Positions 23,354 to 32,862 of a stretch of DNA of 64,000 bases are shown here, one piece after another. Origin of the DNA: Idiomarina fontislapidosi (lineage in GTDB: Bacteria > Pseudomonadota > Gammaproteobacteria > Enterobacterales > Alteromonadaceae); the NCBI RefSeq assembly GCF_003226255.1, contig NZ_QJST01000008.1:62001-126000 (forward strand), given 5' to 3'. Within the stretch, counting starts at the first letter, position 1. Each line of letters begins with the position of its first letter. Under the pieces are notes generated by a model. That model was not told where the DNA came from and did not search any database. It saw only the letters and a program-made list of their open reading frames with translations. A program made the position numbers and the translations under genes.

Positions 23354-25115
23354 GTAAGTATAAGCTCTCACTACCGTCTTCGATAGCACTGATAAGCGAA
23401 GCAATACGTGGCAGCATTCGGGCAAAATAAAACCGCGCTGTTTTGATTTTGCTGGCTAAATAAGGCCGCTCATCTTGTTTTGTCTCGGCTACCAGTGCCA
23501 TGCGTAACCATAAATATGCATAAGCAATATAACCGACTAAATGTAAATACTCCACCGCAACCGAGTTGACTTGGTTCTCGTCACTCTGAGCGCGTTCAAT
23601 GATCTGGCTGGTAACTCGCTCAAGGTCAGAAATTGCATTTGCCAACTGATTAAATTGAGTTGACCATACATCGCTGCTTGCTTGCTCAATAAACTCACGG
23701 ATTTCAGCAACAAACGGATGTAGCAGTTGGCCGTTGGAGCCCACTACTTTTCGACCCAATAAGTCCAAGGCTTGAATACCGTTAGTACCTTCATAAATCT
23801 GGGCGATTCGAGTATCACGAATTAACTGTTCTTGACCCCATTCACGGACATACCCATGCCCGCCAAAAATTTGTTGGCCATGAATAGTTGATTCTAACCC
23901 AGTATCAGTTAAAAACGCTTTTGCCACGGGGGTGAGCAATGCCACCATCGCATCAGCACGCTGTTTCACTTCTTCCGACTCACCGTACTTAGCGCGGTCC
24001 AACTGTTGACCGACCCAAGTTGAAAACGCACGACCACCCTCGGTCAGTGATTTCATGGTTAACAGCATGCGGCGGATATCGCCATGTACCAACAAAGGAT
24101 CGGCGGCCGCATTCATATCACGTGTTGCTTTTGCTCCACGTCCTTGGATCCGGTCCTTCGCATATTCAAGCGCGTTTTGATAAGACCGCTCGGCAGTACC
24201 CAAACCTTGAATACCAACACCCAGACGCTCGTAATTCATCATCGTGAACATCGCGGCCAAACCACGATTCGGCTCACCTACCATCCAGCCACGTGCCGCA
24301 TCAAAGTTCATCACACAAGTTGCAGAGCCATGAATACCCATCTTGTGCTCAATGGAACCACAGCTAACCGCATTGCGTTCACCCACTGAACCATCTTCAT
24401 TCACGAGGTATTTAGGAACGACAAACAGCGAAATACCTTTAGTGCCGGCAGGCGCATCTGGCAGCTTTGCTAAAACTAAGTGAACAATATTATCCACCAG
24501 GTCATGCTCACCACCGGTGATAAAGATTTTCGTGCCTGAGATTAAATAGCTGTCGTCACCTTGCGGCTCAGCTTTGGTTTTAATAATACCCAAATCGGTA
24601 CCAGCATGTGGCTCGGTAAGACACATGGTCCCCGTCCATTCACCTTGCACCATTTTCTCTAGATAGGTTTGTTTGATGTCTTCGCTGGCATGCAAGTCAA
24701 GCGTCATAATCGCGCCCGAGGTAAGCCCCGGATACAACGAAAAGGCGACATCTGCTGAGCACAGCATTTCTTCGTACTGTGCGGAGAGCGATTTTGGTAA
24801 GCCCATTCCGCCAAAGTCAGGGTTTGCGGTAACCCCGACCCAACCACCTTCAGCTAGCTGGCGAAAATTTTCTTTGTAAGCGGCTGGCGTTGTCACTTCA
24901 CCGCCATTAAAGGTGACACCTTCTTCATCCGCTTGGCGGGAAACGGGGGCAATGAGCTGTTCCGCAACTTTCGCTGCCTCATCTAGGATCGCAGACGCAG
25001 TATCCTGATCCATCATATCCGCAAGCATATCGCTTTTTTGCCAATCGGCGGTGACATTGAATACATCATGAAGGACAAAGTCCATGTCATCTCTTGGCGC
25101 ACGATAATCGGCCAT
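23334..25115 (-). CDS. acyl-CoA dehydrogenase (FadE/DmdC-like subfamily with C-terminal extension)
   Basis: A 593-residue FAD enzyme introducing a double bond into acyl-CoA thioesters. Seen in order: helical N-terminal domain; GGWVGVTANPDFGGMGLP; the FAD/substrate strand segment CLTEPHAGTDLG; beta-domain KIFITGGEHDLVDNIVHLVLA; C-terminal helices with QIFGGHGYVREWGQEQLIRDTRIAQIYEGTNGIQALDLLGRK, where the Glu of YEGT is the expected catalytic base. A C-terminal domain of about 120 residues beyond the core places it with the long acyl-CoA dehydrogenases that include DmdC (methylmercaptopropionyl-CoA). Substrate cannot be assigned: medium/long-chain acyl-CoA or a sulfur analogue are both possible. 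No partner dmd or fad genes are adjacent. Confidence 0.85.
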   Translation of the reverse strand: MADYRAPRDDMDFVLHDVFNVTADWQKSDMLADMMDQDTASAILDEAAKVAEQLIAPVSRQADEEGVTFNGGEVTTPAAYKENFRQLAEGGWVGVTANPDFGGMGLPKSLSAQYEEMLCSADVAFSLYPGLTSGAIMTLDLHASEDIKQTYLEKMVQGEWTGTMCLTEPHAGTDLGIIKTKAEPQGDDSYLISGTKIFITGGEHDLVDNIVHLVLAKLPDAPAGTKGISLFVVPKYLVNEDGSVGERNAVSCGSIEHKMGIHGSATCVMNFDAARGWMVGEPNRGLAAMFTMMNYERLGVGIQGLGTAERSYQNALEYAKDRIQGRGAKATRDMNAAADPLLVHGDIRRMLLTMKSLTEGGRAFSTWVGQQLDRAKYGESEEVKQRADAMVALLTPVAKAFLTDTGLESTIHGQQIFGGHGYVREWGQEQLIRDTRIAQIYEGTNGIQALDLLGRKVVGSNGQLLHPFVAEIREFIEQASSDVWSTQFNQLANAISDLERVTSQIIERAQSDENQVNSVAVEYLHLVGYIAYAYLWLRMALVAETKQDERPYLASKIKTARFYFARMLPRIASLISAIEDGSESLYLHDDEDF

Positions 25116-25188
25116 GACCTACCTCTCTTTAACAATGTGAAGCCCGTTCAACGCAATTTTCAAACGGGTGTTTAATTCAGTTGTTTAA

Positions 25189-25217
25189 AGAGTAAAAAGG
25201 TCAGGGTCAATTGTCAA
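25189..25217 (-). promoter_or_regulatory. possible promoter of the acyl-CoA dehydrogenase gene
   Basis: A consensus TTGACA (25212-25217) is followed after 17 bases by TACTCT on the minus strand. Transcription would start about 65 bases before the gene. The -10 is weak. A loose CCCGTT/AACGGG inverted repeat lies in the leader. Confidence 0.35.
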
Positions 25218-25925
25218 TCATTGAACACCTTTCCAATCAACCAAGGCTTCTACCGCGAAAAGCTTGCCCTGTCTGCGTAAAACCACTCGTTGTGGTTCAA
25301 TCTTTACAACTTCCATATCACGAAATTGATCGCCGACTGCCAATTTTTGCTGATCGAGTTCAATCCAGCGCCGACTTTCATCCGAAACATACATATGGGC
25401 ATCATAGCTGAACGGTCGCACCTGACGCTGCATGGCCGGATTCAATTTCGGTAACGTGGGAATAACACTGTCCACCGGATCTTGATTGGCATCCGCAGTT
25501 GCTTTAACGGCTTGCTCAAAACGACTCAACAAGTCGTCAGAAATCCCCTCGGTCGCCAACGCCTCCTGCTGACTTTCTTGCCGCGCTGACACCTGACCTT
25601 GTGGATTCACCACGATGGGCTCTGGCTCAGGCGGCTGAGGTTCCGGCGCGGCGTCCCAGTTCACCGCAGGGAGGTCGTTAACAGACCCCCAGTCATATTG
25701 AGGCGCTTGCTCGACATTCGCTGTGGCAACCGAGCCCTGCTGTTCAAACGGCACAAACCAAATGAACAACACCCCCACGACAGCGGCTACACAGGCAGCA
25801 ACAATCCATTTAACGGCACCTGTACCTGCTGTTTTTTGCGCAGCAAAGAGTTCGTTATGCAAATGACTTTGCGTGCGCACAATGGGGGACTGCTGTTGTT
25901 TAAGGGCTTTGAGGATAGAAGACAT
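25218..25925 (-). CDS. gspB: type II secretion assembly protein GspB/ExeB
   Basis: A 235-residue inner-membrane protein: a short cytoplasmic N-terminus beginning MSSILKALKQQQ, one transmembrane helix (WIVAACVAAVVGVLFIWFVPF), a Pro/Glu-rich periplasmic linker (AAPEPQPPEPEP), and a C-terminal GspB domain (SYDAHMYVSDESRRWIELDQQKLAVGDQF followed by VVKIEPQRVVLRRQGKLFAVEALVDWKG). In Aeromonas, ExeB with ExeA helps the ExeD secretin assemble through the peptidoglycan. Its ATG overlaps the exeA stop (TGATG), the standard exeAB arrangement. The rest of the type II secretion genes are not in the window. Confidence 0.88.
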   Translation of the reverse strand: MSSILKALKQQQSPIVRTQSHLHNELFAAQKTAGTGAVKWIVAACVAAVVGVLFIWFVPFEQQGSVATANVEQAPQYDWGSVNDLPAVNWDAAPEPQPPEPEPIVVNPQGQVSARQESQQEALATEGISDDLLSRFEQAVKATADANQDPVDSVIPTLPKLNPAMQRQVRPFSYDAHMYVSDESRRWIELDQQKLAVGDQFRDMEVVKIEPQRVVLRRQGKLFAVEALVDWKGVQ

Positions 25926-27367
25926 CAGTTTACCTCCTGCAAGCGCGGTCCTGATTCATAATAACGCGCACTCAACCATGCCAACGTGAGCGGATTGAGC
26001 TCACCTGTTACCGGCAGGCCTGCTTGTCGCTGCAGCGCTTGTAATTGCGTCCGCGCGTCCAAACGCTGCTGGCTATCACTTAAATAGCGCGCCAGTTGTT
26101 GCTTAACCCATTCAGTCAATTCACCCACGTCAGCACTCCCACGCTGATAACGAATGTCAGGCCGTTGATACAGGCCTATCACTTCACCTGACCATGCCTG
26201 TGTATCAACGGGTTCCATTGAGGCGAGCACCGTGCCTGCTTGACCATCACTTAACAGTAACGCTGGATAATTAATATTTTGTAGCTGAGCCACACTGACC
26301 GAATGTGTTCTTAAGCACGCCAATTGATAGTTCGTCACCCAATCACAAAATGCTTTATCGCGGGGCGGCTTGGGTAGCTGCCAGGCCGAGGCCAGTAGCT
26401 GCGCATTGTGGTAATCATAAGTACGCTCAGAAGCGCTGACTTCAGCTTCTGTTGCTGGCCACCAACGAATCACAGCCGCAATCGCCATCGCAGCGAGCGG
26501 CAGTAACAACCAGGGCCAACGAGGGCGTTGATTCGCTTTTTGATGGGGTTCGTCAAACTGCCCGAGCTCATGGGCGGCACGTTTTACATGAGCCTTGTCC
26601 ACTTGCATCTGGCCGTCTGCGTATGCCACCAGTAGCGCCCGATCACACAGCAAGTTGAGTAATCTCGGCACCCCACCCGTTAACTTATGCGCGTTCATTG
26701 CGGCGGGTTGGGTAAATAAGGGTCGATTCGCGCCAGCCATCTGACAGCGATACGCAATATAACGTTCCGTATCATAGTTGGTTAACGGTAGCAGGTGATA
26801 ACGCGCCGTAATGCGCTGGGCAAGCTGCCTCAACTCTTGTCGTTTAAGCAAGGTTTGTAGCTCAGGTTGACCAATCAAAATCACTCTCAACAACTTACTC
26901 TTCGTCGTCTCGAGGTTGGTCAATAATCGCAGTTGTTCCAATACCTGTGGCTTGAGGTGTTGTGCTTCATCAATCAGCACGACACACTGCCTATCCTGCT
27001 GATGGGCATCCAACAAAAACTGACTTATTTTGTCGGTGAGCACTTTTCGCGTGGCACGTCCTTTTTGATAACGAATGCCCCATTCATCACACAAAGTCGC
27101 TAAGAGTTCATCCTCATTAAGCATCGGATTTAATATAAAAGCGATCTCGGTCGAGTCGGGCAGCTGTTCCAATAGCGCACGCGAAACCGTGGTCTTGCCT
27201 GTACCGACCTCACCGGTCAGCAGTATAAAGCCGCCACTCCCCTGTAAACCTTGTACCAAATGCGCTAGAGCCTCTTGATGGCGCTCGCTATGATAAAGAA
27301 AGTGGGGATCCGGCGCGATCGAAAATGGTTCTGCGGATAGTCCAAAATGCTGTTGATACATAGTCAT
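25925..27367 (-). CDS. gspA: type II secretion ATPase GspA/ExeA with peptidoglycan-binding domain
   Basis: A 480-residue protein with a cytoplasmic AAA ATPase domain (FGLSAEPFSIAPDPHFLY, Walker A GEVGTGKTT at residues 52-60, Walker B CVVLIDEAQHL, sensor LLRVILIGQPEL), one membrane helix (WPWLLLPLAAMAIAAVIRWW, near residues 283-302), and a periplasmic C-terminus with a peptidoglycan-binding type 1 domain (LQALQRQAGLPVTGELNPLTLAWL). ExeA uses ATP hydrolysis and peptidoglycan contact to place the secretin. The gene could start at ATG 27367 or at 27361 (MYQQHFGL, the usual family start); ribosome-binding sites do not decide. It is coupled to gspB downstream and divergent from cca. Confidence 0.88.
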   Translation of the reverse strand: MTMYQQHFGLSAEPFSIAPDPHFLYHSERHQEALAHLVQGLQGSGGFILLTGEVGTGKTTVSRALLEQLPDSTEIAFILNPMLNEDELLATLCDEWGIRYQKGRATRKVLTDKISQFLLDAHQQDRQCVVLIDEAQHLKPQVLEQLRLLTNLETTKSKLLRVILIGQPELQTLLKRQELRQLAQRITARYHLLPLTNYDTERYIAYRCQMAGANRPLFTQPAAMNAHKLTGGVPRLLNLLCDRALLVAYADGQMQVDKAHVKRAAHELGQFDEPHQKANQRPRWPWLLLPLAAMAIAAVIRWWPATEAEVSASERTYDYHNAQLLASAWQLPKPPRDKAFCDWVTNYQLACLRTHSVSVAQLQNINYPALLLSDGQAGTVLASMEPVDTQAWSGEVIGLYQRPDIRYQRGSADVGELTEWVKQQLARYLSDSQQRLDARTQLQALQRQAGLPVTGELNPLTLAWLSARYYESGPRLQEVN

Positions 27368-27454
27368 GCCAAAACTTTTTTACCCTCAGTGTAACGACTT
27401 ACTTGCGCTTAAACTAGTGATTCGCGATCATCACCTTAAAGCAAGGAGGTGCAC

Positions 27455-28543
27455 TTGGATATATATTTAGTAGGTGGAGCCGTTCGAGATCAGTTATTAG
27501 GCTGTCCCGTTGGTGACAAAGATTACGTTGTCGTTGGTGCTACGCCAGAGCAAATGCTGCAGCTTGGCTACCAACAAGTCGGTAAAGATTTTCCAGTATT
27601 CCTCCATCCACAGACGCGAGAGGAGTATGCGCTTGCACGCACTGAACGTAAGCAGGGACAGGGCTATACAGGCTTTCAGGTCAACACGGATACATCGATC
27701 ACCTTACCCGAAGATCTTGAGCGTCGCGACTTAACCATCAACGCCATTGCGCAAGATGAGCATGGTCAATTGATTGACCCCTTTGGTGGTCAGCAAGATA
27801 TTCAAAAAAGGGTGCTACGCCATGTCTCATCGGCTTTTATCGAGGACCCCTTACGGGTTCTACGCGTTGCGCGCTTTTATGCACGATTTAAAACGTTTGG
27901 TTTTATCGTCGCAGACCAGACCAAAGATCTCATGCGCACAATGGCACAATCGGGCGAGCTTACGACACTTGTCGCTGAGCGAGTTTGGCGAGAATGGGAA
28001 AAGGCCTTAAGTACCGACGCACCCTCTGCATTTATTGAGTTACTCATTGAAGTGGATGCCTGGCAACCGATCGTACCTGAACTCAGCGTGAGCACCGAGC
28101 TGCTCAGTGACCTCCAACAAATTACACAGGTGACTCCGTGCACCCATACACGTTTTGCTACGCTGATGTTGCGCCAGCAGGATAACTTTGATCTGAAACA
28201 ACTCAGTCAGCGCTTACGCCTCCCTAATCAATACAAGCGCTTGGCGCAGGCTGTTTATGCCAGCCGCGCCCAGTTACTGCAACCTTCGCCCTTGAGTCCC
28301 TCTGACCTGCTCACGCTTGCGGATAACACCGATATGTGGCGACAACCAGATCGTATTGAGCAGCTCGCCCATATCCGCAATATCGCACGTCCTAATATCA
28401 GTGATGGCGGTATCGTCGAGGCACTCACGCAAGCTCGGGCGATCAACGCGGGTGCGCTCGTAGCAAGGGGATTAAAGGGTCCCGAAGTCGGCAGAGCGCT
28501 TAGCGAGGAACGTTTACTAGCAATAAAGCGAGGGTTGGCTTAA
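27455..28543 (+). CDS. cca: CCA-adding tRNA nucleotidyltransferase
   Basis: A 362-residue enzyme that builds or repairs the CCA end of tRNAs. The class II nucleotidyltransferase head is intact: [13 protein letters not shown], the DKDYVVVGA metal motif with two aspartates, [25 protein letters not shown] and [16 protein letters not shown]. After the body region the protein is shorter than E. coli Cca (412) and I cannot find the His-Asp metal motif of its HD phosphohydrolase domain, so phosphatase/phosphodiesterase activities are probably missing. Start: TTG at 27455, five bases after AAGGAGG, matching the E. coli N-terminus ([12 protein letters not shown]); a GTG at 27449 overlaps that ribosome-binding site. 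The stop overlaps the folK stop by four bases. Confidence 0.9.
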   Translation: MDIYLVGGAVRDQLLGCPVGDKDYVVVGATPEQMLQLGYQQVGKDFPVFLHPQTREEYALARTERKQGQGYTGFQVNTDTSITLPEDLERRDLTINAIAQDEHGQLIDPFGGQQDIQKRVLRHVSSAFIEDPLRVLRVARFYARFKTFGFIVADQTKDLMRTMAQSGELTTLVAERVWREWEKALSTDAPSAFIELLIEVDAWQPIVPELSVSTELLSDLQQITQVTPCTHTRFATLMLRQQDNFDLKQLSQRLRLPNQYKRLAQAVYASRAQLLQPSPLSPSDLLTLADNTDMWRQPDRIEQLAHIRNIARPNISDGGIVEALTQARAINAGALVARGLKGPEVGRALSEERLLAIKRGLA

Positions 28544-29034
28544 AAAGGCAGCCAACGCTCATCTGCAAGGGGAGCCAACTGTTGCGAGCGGTTATAGCGC
28601 TGCCATAAGGTATGATAGGTATAACCTGTGACAGGATGCTTTCGTGTTGGCGCGATATCGGCCAGTGGCTGTAATACAAACGCATTCTCGAGAATTTCGG
28701 CGCGTGGAAGCTGAGGGTCTGCGTCTCTTATCAGGTCATCATACAGCAACACATCGATATCCAGCGTGCGAGGGCTGAACTTTGGCCCGCCATGGGTGCG
28801 TCCATGTGCCTGTTCAATCGCTTTACACTGCTGCAAGACAGCCTCAACATCCAGTTCTGTCGTCACTTCAACGACAAGGTTATAGAACGCGTGACCAGCA
28901 AAGCCGATGGCTTCACTTTCATAAACCGGCGAACGTCTTACCCAGTTAAAGTGCTCACTTATATCGATCAGCCCGTTAAGAATATGGCGTTCACGATCTA
29001 AATTCGAACCGATCCCTAAAAATACACACGCCAT
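28540..29034 (-). CDS. folK: 2-amino-4-hydroxy-6-hydroxymethyldihydropteridine pyrophosphokinase
   Basis: A 164-residue enzyme that transfers pyrophosphate from ATP to the pterin before condensation with p-aminobenzoate in folate synthesis. Hallmarks: [15 protein letters not shown] at the N-terminus, [11 protein letters not shown] for pterin contacts, [27 protein letters not shown] with the metal-binding Asp pair, and [20 protein letters not shown]. It begins five bases after the end of folB, so folB-folK form an operon for consecutive branches of folate synthesis. The end overlaps cca by four bases, a compact convergent junction. Confidence 0.94.
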   Translation of the reverse strand: MACVFLGIGSNLDRERHILNGLIDISEHFNWVRRSPVYESEAIGFAGHAFYNLVVEVTTELDVEAVLQQCKAIEQAHGRTHGGPKFSPRTLDIDVLLYDDLIRDADPQLPRAEILENAFVLQPLADIAPTRKHPVTGYTYHTLWQRYNRSQQLAPLADERWLPF

Positions 29035-29039
29035 CTTGC

Positions 29040-29423
29040 TTATCCAAACGGTCCATCAACACGAGTACGTCGTATTTTCACAGCAACGTTAGCCGCGTTT
29101 GGCACCGCACCTGGTTTGCTCACCTTAACTTGCGCCTCAGTCACGCCAAAGTCCTTAAACAGTAATTCAGCAATACCTTCGGCCACCGTTTCGATCAACG
29201 CTCTGGGTTGCGCCTTAACCCATTTTTCAACAGCTTGGCTCACCGCAGCGTAATCGAGCGCATCATCAATGTTGTCGGATTCGCCTGCCCGTTGACAGTC
29301 CCACGCAAGCACAAGATCGATCAGCAGTTTTTGTTGAATATCCTGTTCCCAGTCATAAACACCAATCGTTGCATCGATTTCGAGCCCCTCAATGAGCACC
29401 TCATCTAAACCTTGTTGGGACAT
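29040..29423 (-). CDS. folB: dihydroneopterin aldolase
   Basis: A 127-residue enzyme releasing glycolaldehyde from dihydroneopterin to give the FolK substrate. Typical blocks are LIEGLEIDATIGVYDWEQDIQQKLLIDL at the N-terminus, NIDDALDYAAVSQAVEKWV, LIETVAEGIAELLF with the substrate-binding Glu, and VKVSKPGAVPNAANVAVKI, which contains the catalytic Lys. The frame opens at 29435, but the ATG at 29423 has GAGGA five bases upstream and is preferred. It is divergent from plsY, a common neighbourhood in gammaproteobacteria. Confidence 0.93.
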   Translation of the reverse strand: MSQQGLDEVLIEGLEIDATIGVYDWEQDIQQKLLIDLVLAWDCQRAGESDNIDDALDYAAVSQAVEKWVKAQPRALIETVAEGIAELLFKDFGVTEAQVKVSKPGAVPNAANVAVKIRRTRVDGPFG

Positions 29424-29507
29424 ATATTTCCTCATTGGTAATTCAACTAAAAACCGCTTATTCTAGACCTATAAAGCTTAACCTAATACTGGAAAGAAAC
29501 GAACCCT

Positions 29508-30098
29508 ATGAGCGCACTGACTTTACTGATGATACTCGCTGCCTACTTACTGGGCTCGATCAGTAGTGCGGTGCTGATCTGCAAAATCTGGCGGTTACCC
29601 GATCCCCGCCTCTCTGGCTCAGGTAATCCTGGTGCAACCAATGTGTACCGCGTAGGCGGTAAACTGCCCGCCCTATTGACGCTATTGTTCGACGTACTCA
29701 AAGGAATGATTCCAGTATGGGGATCCTACTTTTTAGGTATCGAACCGTTTTTCTTAGGCTTGATCGCTGTAGCCGCTTGTCTAGGTCACATCTTTCCGTT
29801 GTATTTTAATTTTCGTGGCGGCAAAGCAGTGGCAACGGCATTGGGTTCGATGTTCCCTGTAGCATGGGAAATGGCGCTACTGCTGATTGCCACGTGGTTG
29901 ATCGTGTTTAAACTGAGTCGGATTTCTTCCTTAGCGGCATTGGTAACGGTCTGTTTGGCGCCCTTTTATGCGTTTTGGATTAAACCGCAATATACTGTGC
30001 CGGTTATTATGATCTCCGCGCTCATTTTGTGGCGCCACCAAGCAAATATTGCGCGGCTCACATCAGGTAAAGAAACCTCGTTTCGCCGCGATCAATAA
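29508..30098 (+). CDS. plsY: glycerol-3-phosphate acyltransferase PlsY
   Basis: A 196-residue polytopic inner-membrane enzyme that transfers acyl from acyl-phosphate to glycerol-3-phosphate, the first step of phospholipid synthesis. The three active-site motifs are visible: [13 protein letters not shown] after the first helix, [21 protein letters not shown] in the middle, and a KETSFRR-type C-terminus. Hydrophobic stretches fit five membrane helices. The next lysophosphatidate step is encoded by plsC at 5.2 kb. A possible promoter TTGGTA-18-TATTCT lies at 29435-29464. The stop is three bases from that of tsaD on the other strand. Confidence 0.93.
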   Translation: MSALTLLMILAAYLLGSISSAVLICKIWRLPDPRLSGSGNPGATNVYRVGGKLPALLTLLFDVLKGMIPVWGSYFLGIEPFFLGLIAVAACLGHIFPLYFNFRGGKAVATALGSMFPVAWEMALLLIATWLIVFKLSRISSLAALVTVCLAPFYAFWIKPQYTVPVIMISALILWRHQANIARLTSGKETSFRRDQ

Positions 30099-30101
30099 CC
30101 G

Positions 30102-31121
30102 TTACTCTGCGTGCGGTGCCAACTCGGTAAGTGGCCAACGTGGAAAGGTTTTGATTGCTAATCCTGTCTGTTGACCTGCTTGCAGACGAAAAGCTCCTGC
30201 AAGCGCGATCATCGCACCATTATCGGTACAAAATTCAGTGCGTGGATAAAACACATGTCCACCCAACTTGCTAAGTAATTGCTCAAGCTGCTGTCTCAGG
30301 TGCTTGTTAGCACTCACACCACCTGCGACGACTAAGCGCTTGCGTCCAGTTTGTTCTAATGCGCGCTTGCACTTAATCGCCAAGGTGTCGACTACTGCAT
30401 CTTCAAACGCACGGGCGATGTCAGCACGGGTTTGATCGTCATCAGGACTTGCCGCCAACGTATTCGCAGTAAAAGTTTTAAGACCGCTAAACGAAAAATC
30501 AAGACCAGGACGATCTGTCATGGGACGTGGAAACTTGAACATATCAGAACGCCCGCCTTCAGCTAATTTGGCAAGCCGAGGCCCCCCTGGATAATCTAAC
30601 CCCATGAGTTTAGCCGTCTTATCAAACGCTTCGCCCGCAGCATCATCCACCGACTCACCGAGTAACTCGTACTCGCCGATACCTTTCACATCAACCAATT
30701 GCGTGTGCCCGCCTGACACCAATAACGCAACAAATGGAAATTCCGGCTGATTAACCTCCAGCATTGGTGCAAGTAAATGACCTTCCATGTGATGCACGCC
30801 GATAGCAGGCACGTCCCAAGCAAAGGCCAAACTACGACCTATACAACTACCAACCAATAAGGCACCAACAAGACCGGGACCGCACGTATACGCAATGGCA
30901 TCGATGTCCTTTTGTGTTAGCTCCGCCTCGGCGAGTGCCGCTTTAATCAGCGGCAGCACTTTTCGAACGTGATCGCGCGAAGCGAGCTCTGGCACCACAC
31001 CACCGTAATCCGCATGCAATTTAACTTGCGAATAAAGTTGGTGGGCTAACAAGCCGTTTTCTGTATCATAAATGGCGATCCCCGTTTCATCACACGAGGT
31101 TTCGATACCCAGAACTTTCAT
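30102..31121 (-). CDS. tsaD: tRNA N6-threonylcarbamoyltransferase TsaD
   Basis: A 339-residue catalytic subunit that forms t6A37 on ANN-decoding tRNAs with TsaB and TsaE. ASKHA-fold motifs are present: [14 protein letters not shown], the metal-binding HHMEGH (HxxxH), [36 protein letters not shown] and [12 protein letters not shown] with the third metal-ligand Asp. The frame opens at 31148; the ATG at 31121 gives the normal family N-terminus. In most gammaproteobacteria tsaD is divergent from rpsU-dnaG-rpoD; here the divergent neighbour is an amidase lipoprotein gene. Confidence 0.95.
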   Translation of the reverse strand: MKVLGIETSCDETGIAIYDTENGLLAHQLYSQVKLHADYGGVVPELASRDHVRKVLPLIKAALAEAELTQKDIDAIAYTCGPGLVGALLVGSCIGRSLAFAWDVPAIGVHHMEGHLLAPMLEVNQPEFPFVALLVSGGHTQLVDVKGIGEYELLGESVDDAAGEAFDKTAKLMGLDYPGGPRLAKLAEGGRSDMFKFPRPMTDRPGLDFSFSGLKTFTANTLAASPDDDQTRADIARAFEDAVVDTLAIKCKRALEQTGRKRLVVAGGVSANKHLRQQLEQLLSKLGGHVFYPRTEFCTDNGAMIALAGAFRLQAGQQTGLAIKTFPRWPLTELAPHAE

Positions 31122-31239
31122 ACCTATACAACCTGCTGTAAATCTCAATATTCCGCTATTCTACCTTATTTTTTCTCGCCATACCTAAGAAGGTATGCGA
31201 TTTTAGGGCTACATAAAAATAACAAGGATGAAGATACCT

Positions 31240-32862
31240 ATGAGTCTTAATACGCTCACTAAAACGAGTTTATCACTCGCCCTCGCGTTGGCGCTCTCGG
31301 CCTGTCAGACGGCACCCACGCAAACAACCCAAGCACCCACAACGAATCAAAACGAAGCGGCGTTTCAATTTGCTAATGCAGACTACACCACTATCAGTCA
31401 AGCGCTTGAGCAAGGACAGCTGACTTCCGAACAATTAGTATCCTATTACCTAGACCGTATTGCCGCACATAATCAACAAGGCGCCGAGTTAAGAGCCGTT
31501 ATTAGTTTGAACCCTGATGCACTAGCCGATGCGAAAGCACTCGATGAGGCACGCAAGCAAGGCGATGTGCGCGGCTCGCTGCATGGCATACCAGTGCTCC
31601 TCAAGGACAACATTGACACAGCAGACGGTTTAGCCAATACCGCAGGCTCTTTGCTGTTTGCAGAGAATTACCCCGAGGACGATGCAGCGCTTGTAAAAAA
31701 CTTGCGTGCGCAAGGTGCGATTATTCTCGGTAAAGCGAATTTAAGTGAATGGGCCAACTTTCGCTCAACACGCTCAAGTTCTGGTTGGAGTGGTGTTGGC
31801 GGACTAGCTCGCAACCCTTATGACACAACACGCTCAACATGCGGATCGAGTGCAGGCTCGGGCGCAGCTGTGGCGGCTGATTTTACCACCTTCGCAGTAG
31901 GCACCGAGACCGACGGTTCATTGGTATGCCCTGGCGCTGTCAACGGCATTGTAAGTATCAAGCCGACGTTAGGTTTGATTAGCCGTGACGGCATCATTCC
32001 TATCTCACACAGCCAAGATACCGCCGGCCCTATGACACGCAGTGTCGCAGGTGCAGTGACGCTAATGCAGGCGATGGCGTCATATGATGGTAGCGATGCG
32101 GCAAGCTTTCGCACCGACACCGTGTTTACCGAGTACCTGAATGAGGACGGCTTAGAAGGTAAGCGGATCGGTGTGGTGCGCAACTTGATGGGCTACAATG
32201 AACTGCTCGATAACCAGTTTGAACAGCAACTGGAGATTTTAGAAGCACAGGGAGCGACCTTAGTTGATGTCGAAATGCCGACCTATGGGCAGTTTGGCGA
32301 TGCCGAATTTACCGTTTTACTCTACGAGTTTAAGCAGGATATGGCCAACTACCTTGCCACCACCAAGCTGCCTTATCGCAGCATGGCAGATTTGATCGAA
32401 GCGAATAATAAAATGGCGCAACAAGAGCTGCCTTATTTTGGGCAAGAGCTTTTTATTATGGCTAACAACATGACCGAAGCCGATGCGCCGCGCTATCAAG
32501 AAGCACTGGAAAAAAGTAAGCGTTTAGCAGGCGCAGAGGGTATCGATGCCATGTTAGCGGAGCACGATCTTGACCTATTAGTTGCCCCCACCACGGGACC
32601 GAGCTGGAAAATCGATTTAGTCAACGGCGATCATTATGCGGGTTCAGCCAGTTCACCAGCCGCAGTTGCAGGGTATCCGCACATCACCGTTCCAATGGGC
32701 TACATCGAACTGCCGCAACAGCCGAAGCTACCTGTAGGTATGAGCTTTTTCTCAACCGCACACGCTGAACCTGTGTTGATTGAAGCCGCTTACAGTTATG
32801 AGCAAGCGACTCAACATCGCCAACCGCCACAACTCAGCACTACTGCAACTCACTCAAATTAA
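31240..32862 (+). CDS. amidase-signature family lipoprotein
   Basis: A 540-residue protein with a lipoprotein signal (MSLNTLTKTSLSLALALALSAC, modified Cys22) and a Thr/Gln-rich linker, then an amidase-signature domain. The Ser-cisSer-Lys triad is recognisable: Lys122 in GIPVLLKDNID, cis-Ser near 203 in CGSSAGSG, and nucleophile Ser227 in TETDGSLVCPG. These enzymes hydrolyse amide bonds; the natural substrate cannot be told, and a periplasmic membrane-anchored amidase could act on amides or peptides. The frame opens at 31228, but that ATG overlaps AAGGA, so the ATG at 31240 is preferred. The 3' end overlaps the converging gene by 23 bases. A Gln-tRNA amidotransferase role is unlikely for a secreted lipoprotein. 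Confidence 0.85.
   Translation: MSLNTLTKTSLSLALALALSACQTAPTQTTQAPTTNQNEAAFQFANADYTTISQALEQGQLTSEQLVSYYLDRIAAHNQQGAELRAVISLNPDALADAKALDEARKQGDVRGSLHGIPVLLKDNIDTADGLANTAGSLLFAENYPEDDAALVKNLRAQGAIILGKANLSEWANFRSTRSSSGWSGVGGLARNPYDTTRSTCGSSAGSGAAVAADFTTFAVGTETDGSLVCPGAVNGIVSIKPTLGLISRDGIIPISHSQDTAGPMTRSVAGAVTLMQAMASYDGSDAASFRTDTVFTEYLNEDGLEGKRIGVVRNLMGYNELLDNQFEQQLEILEAQGATLVDVEMPTYGQFGDAEFTVLLYEFKQDMANYLATTKLPYRSMADLIEANNKMAQQELPYFGQELFIMANNMTEADAPRYQEALEKSKRLAGAEGIDAMLAEHDLDLLVAPTTGPSWKIDLVNGDHYAGSASSPAAVAGYPHITVPMGYIELPQQPKLPVGMSFFSTAHAEPVLIEAAYSYEQATQHRQPPQLSTTATHSN

Noticed and set aside
25143-25168. CCCGTT/AACGGG inverted repeat upstream of the acyl-CoA dehydrogenase gene
   Set aside because: Only six bases per arm with a 14-base gap, and it does not match FadR or PsrA sites as I know them; chance is likely.
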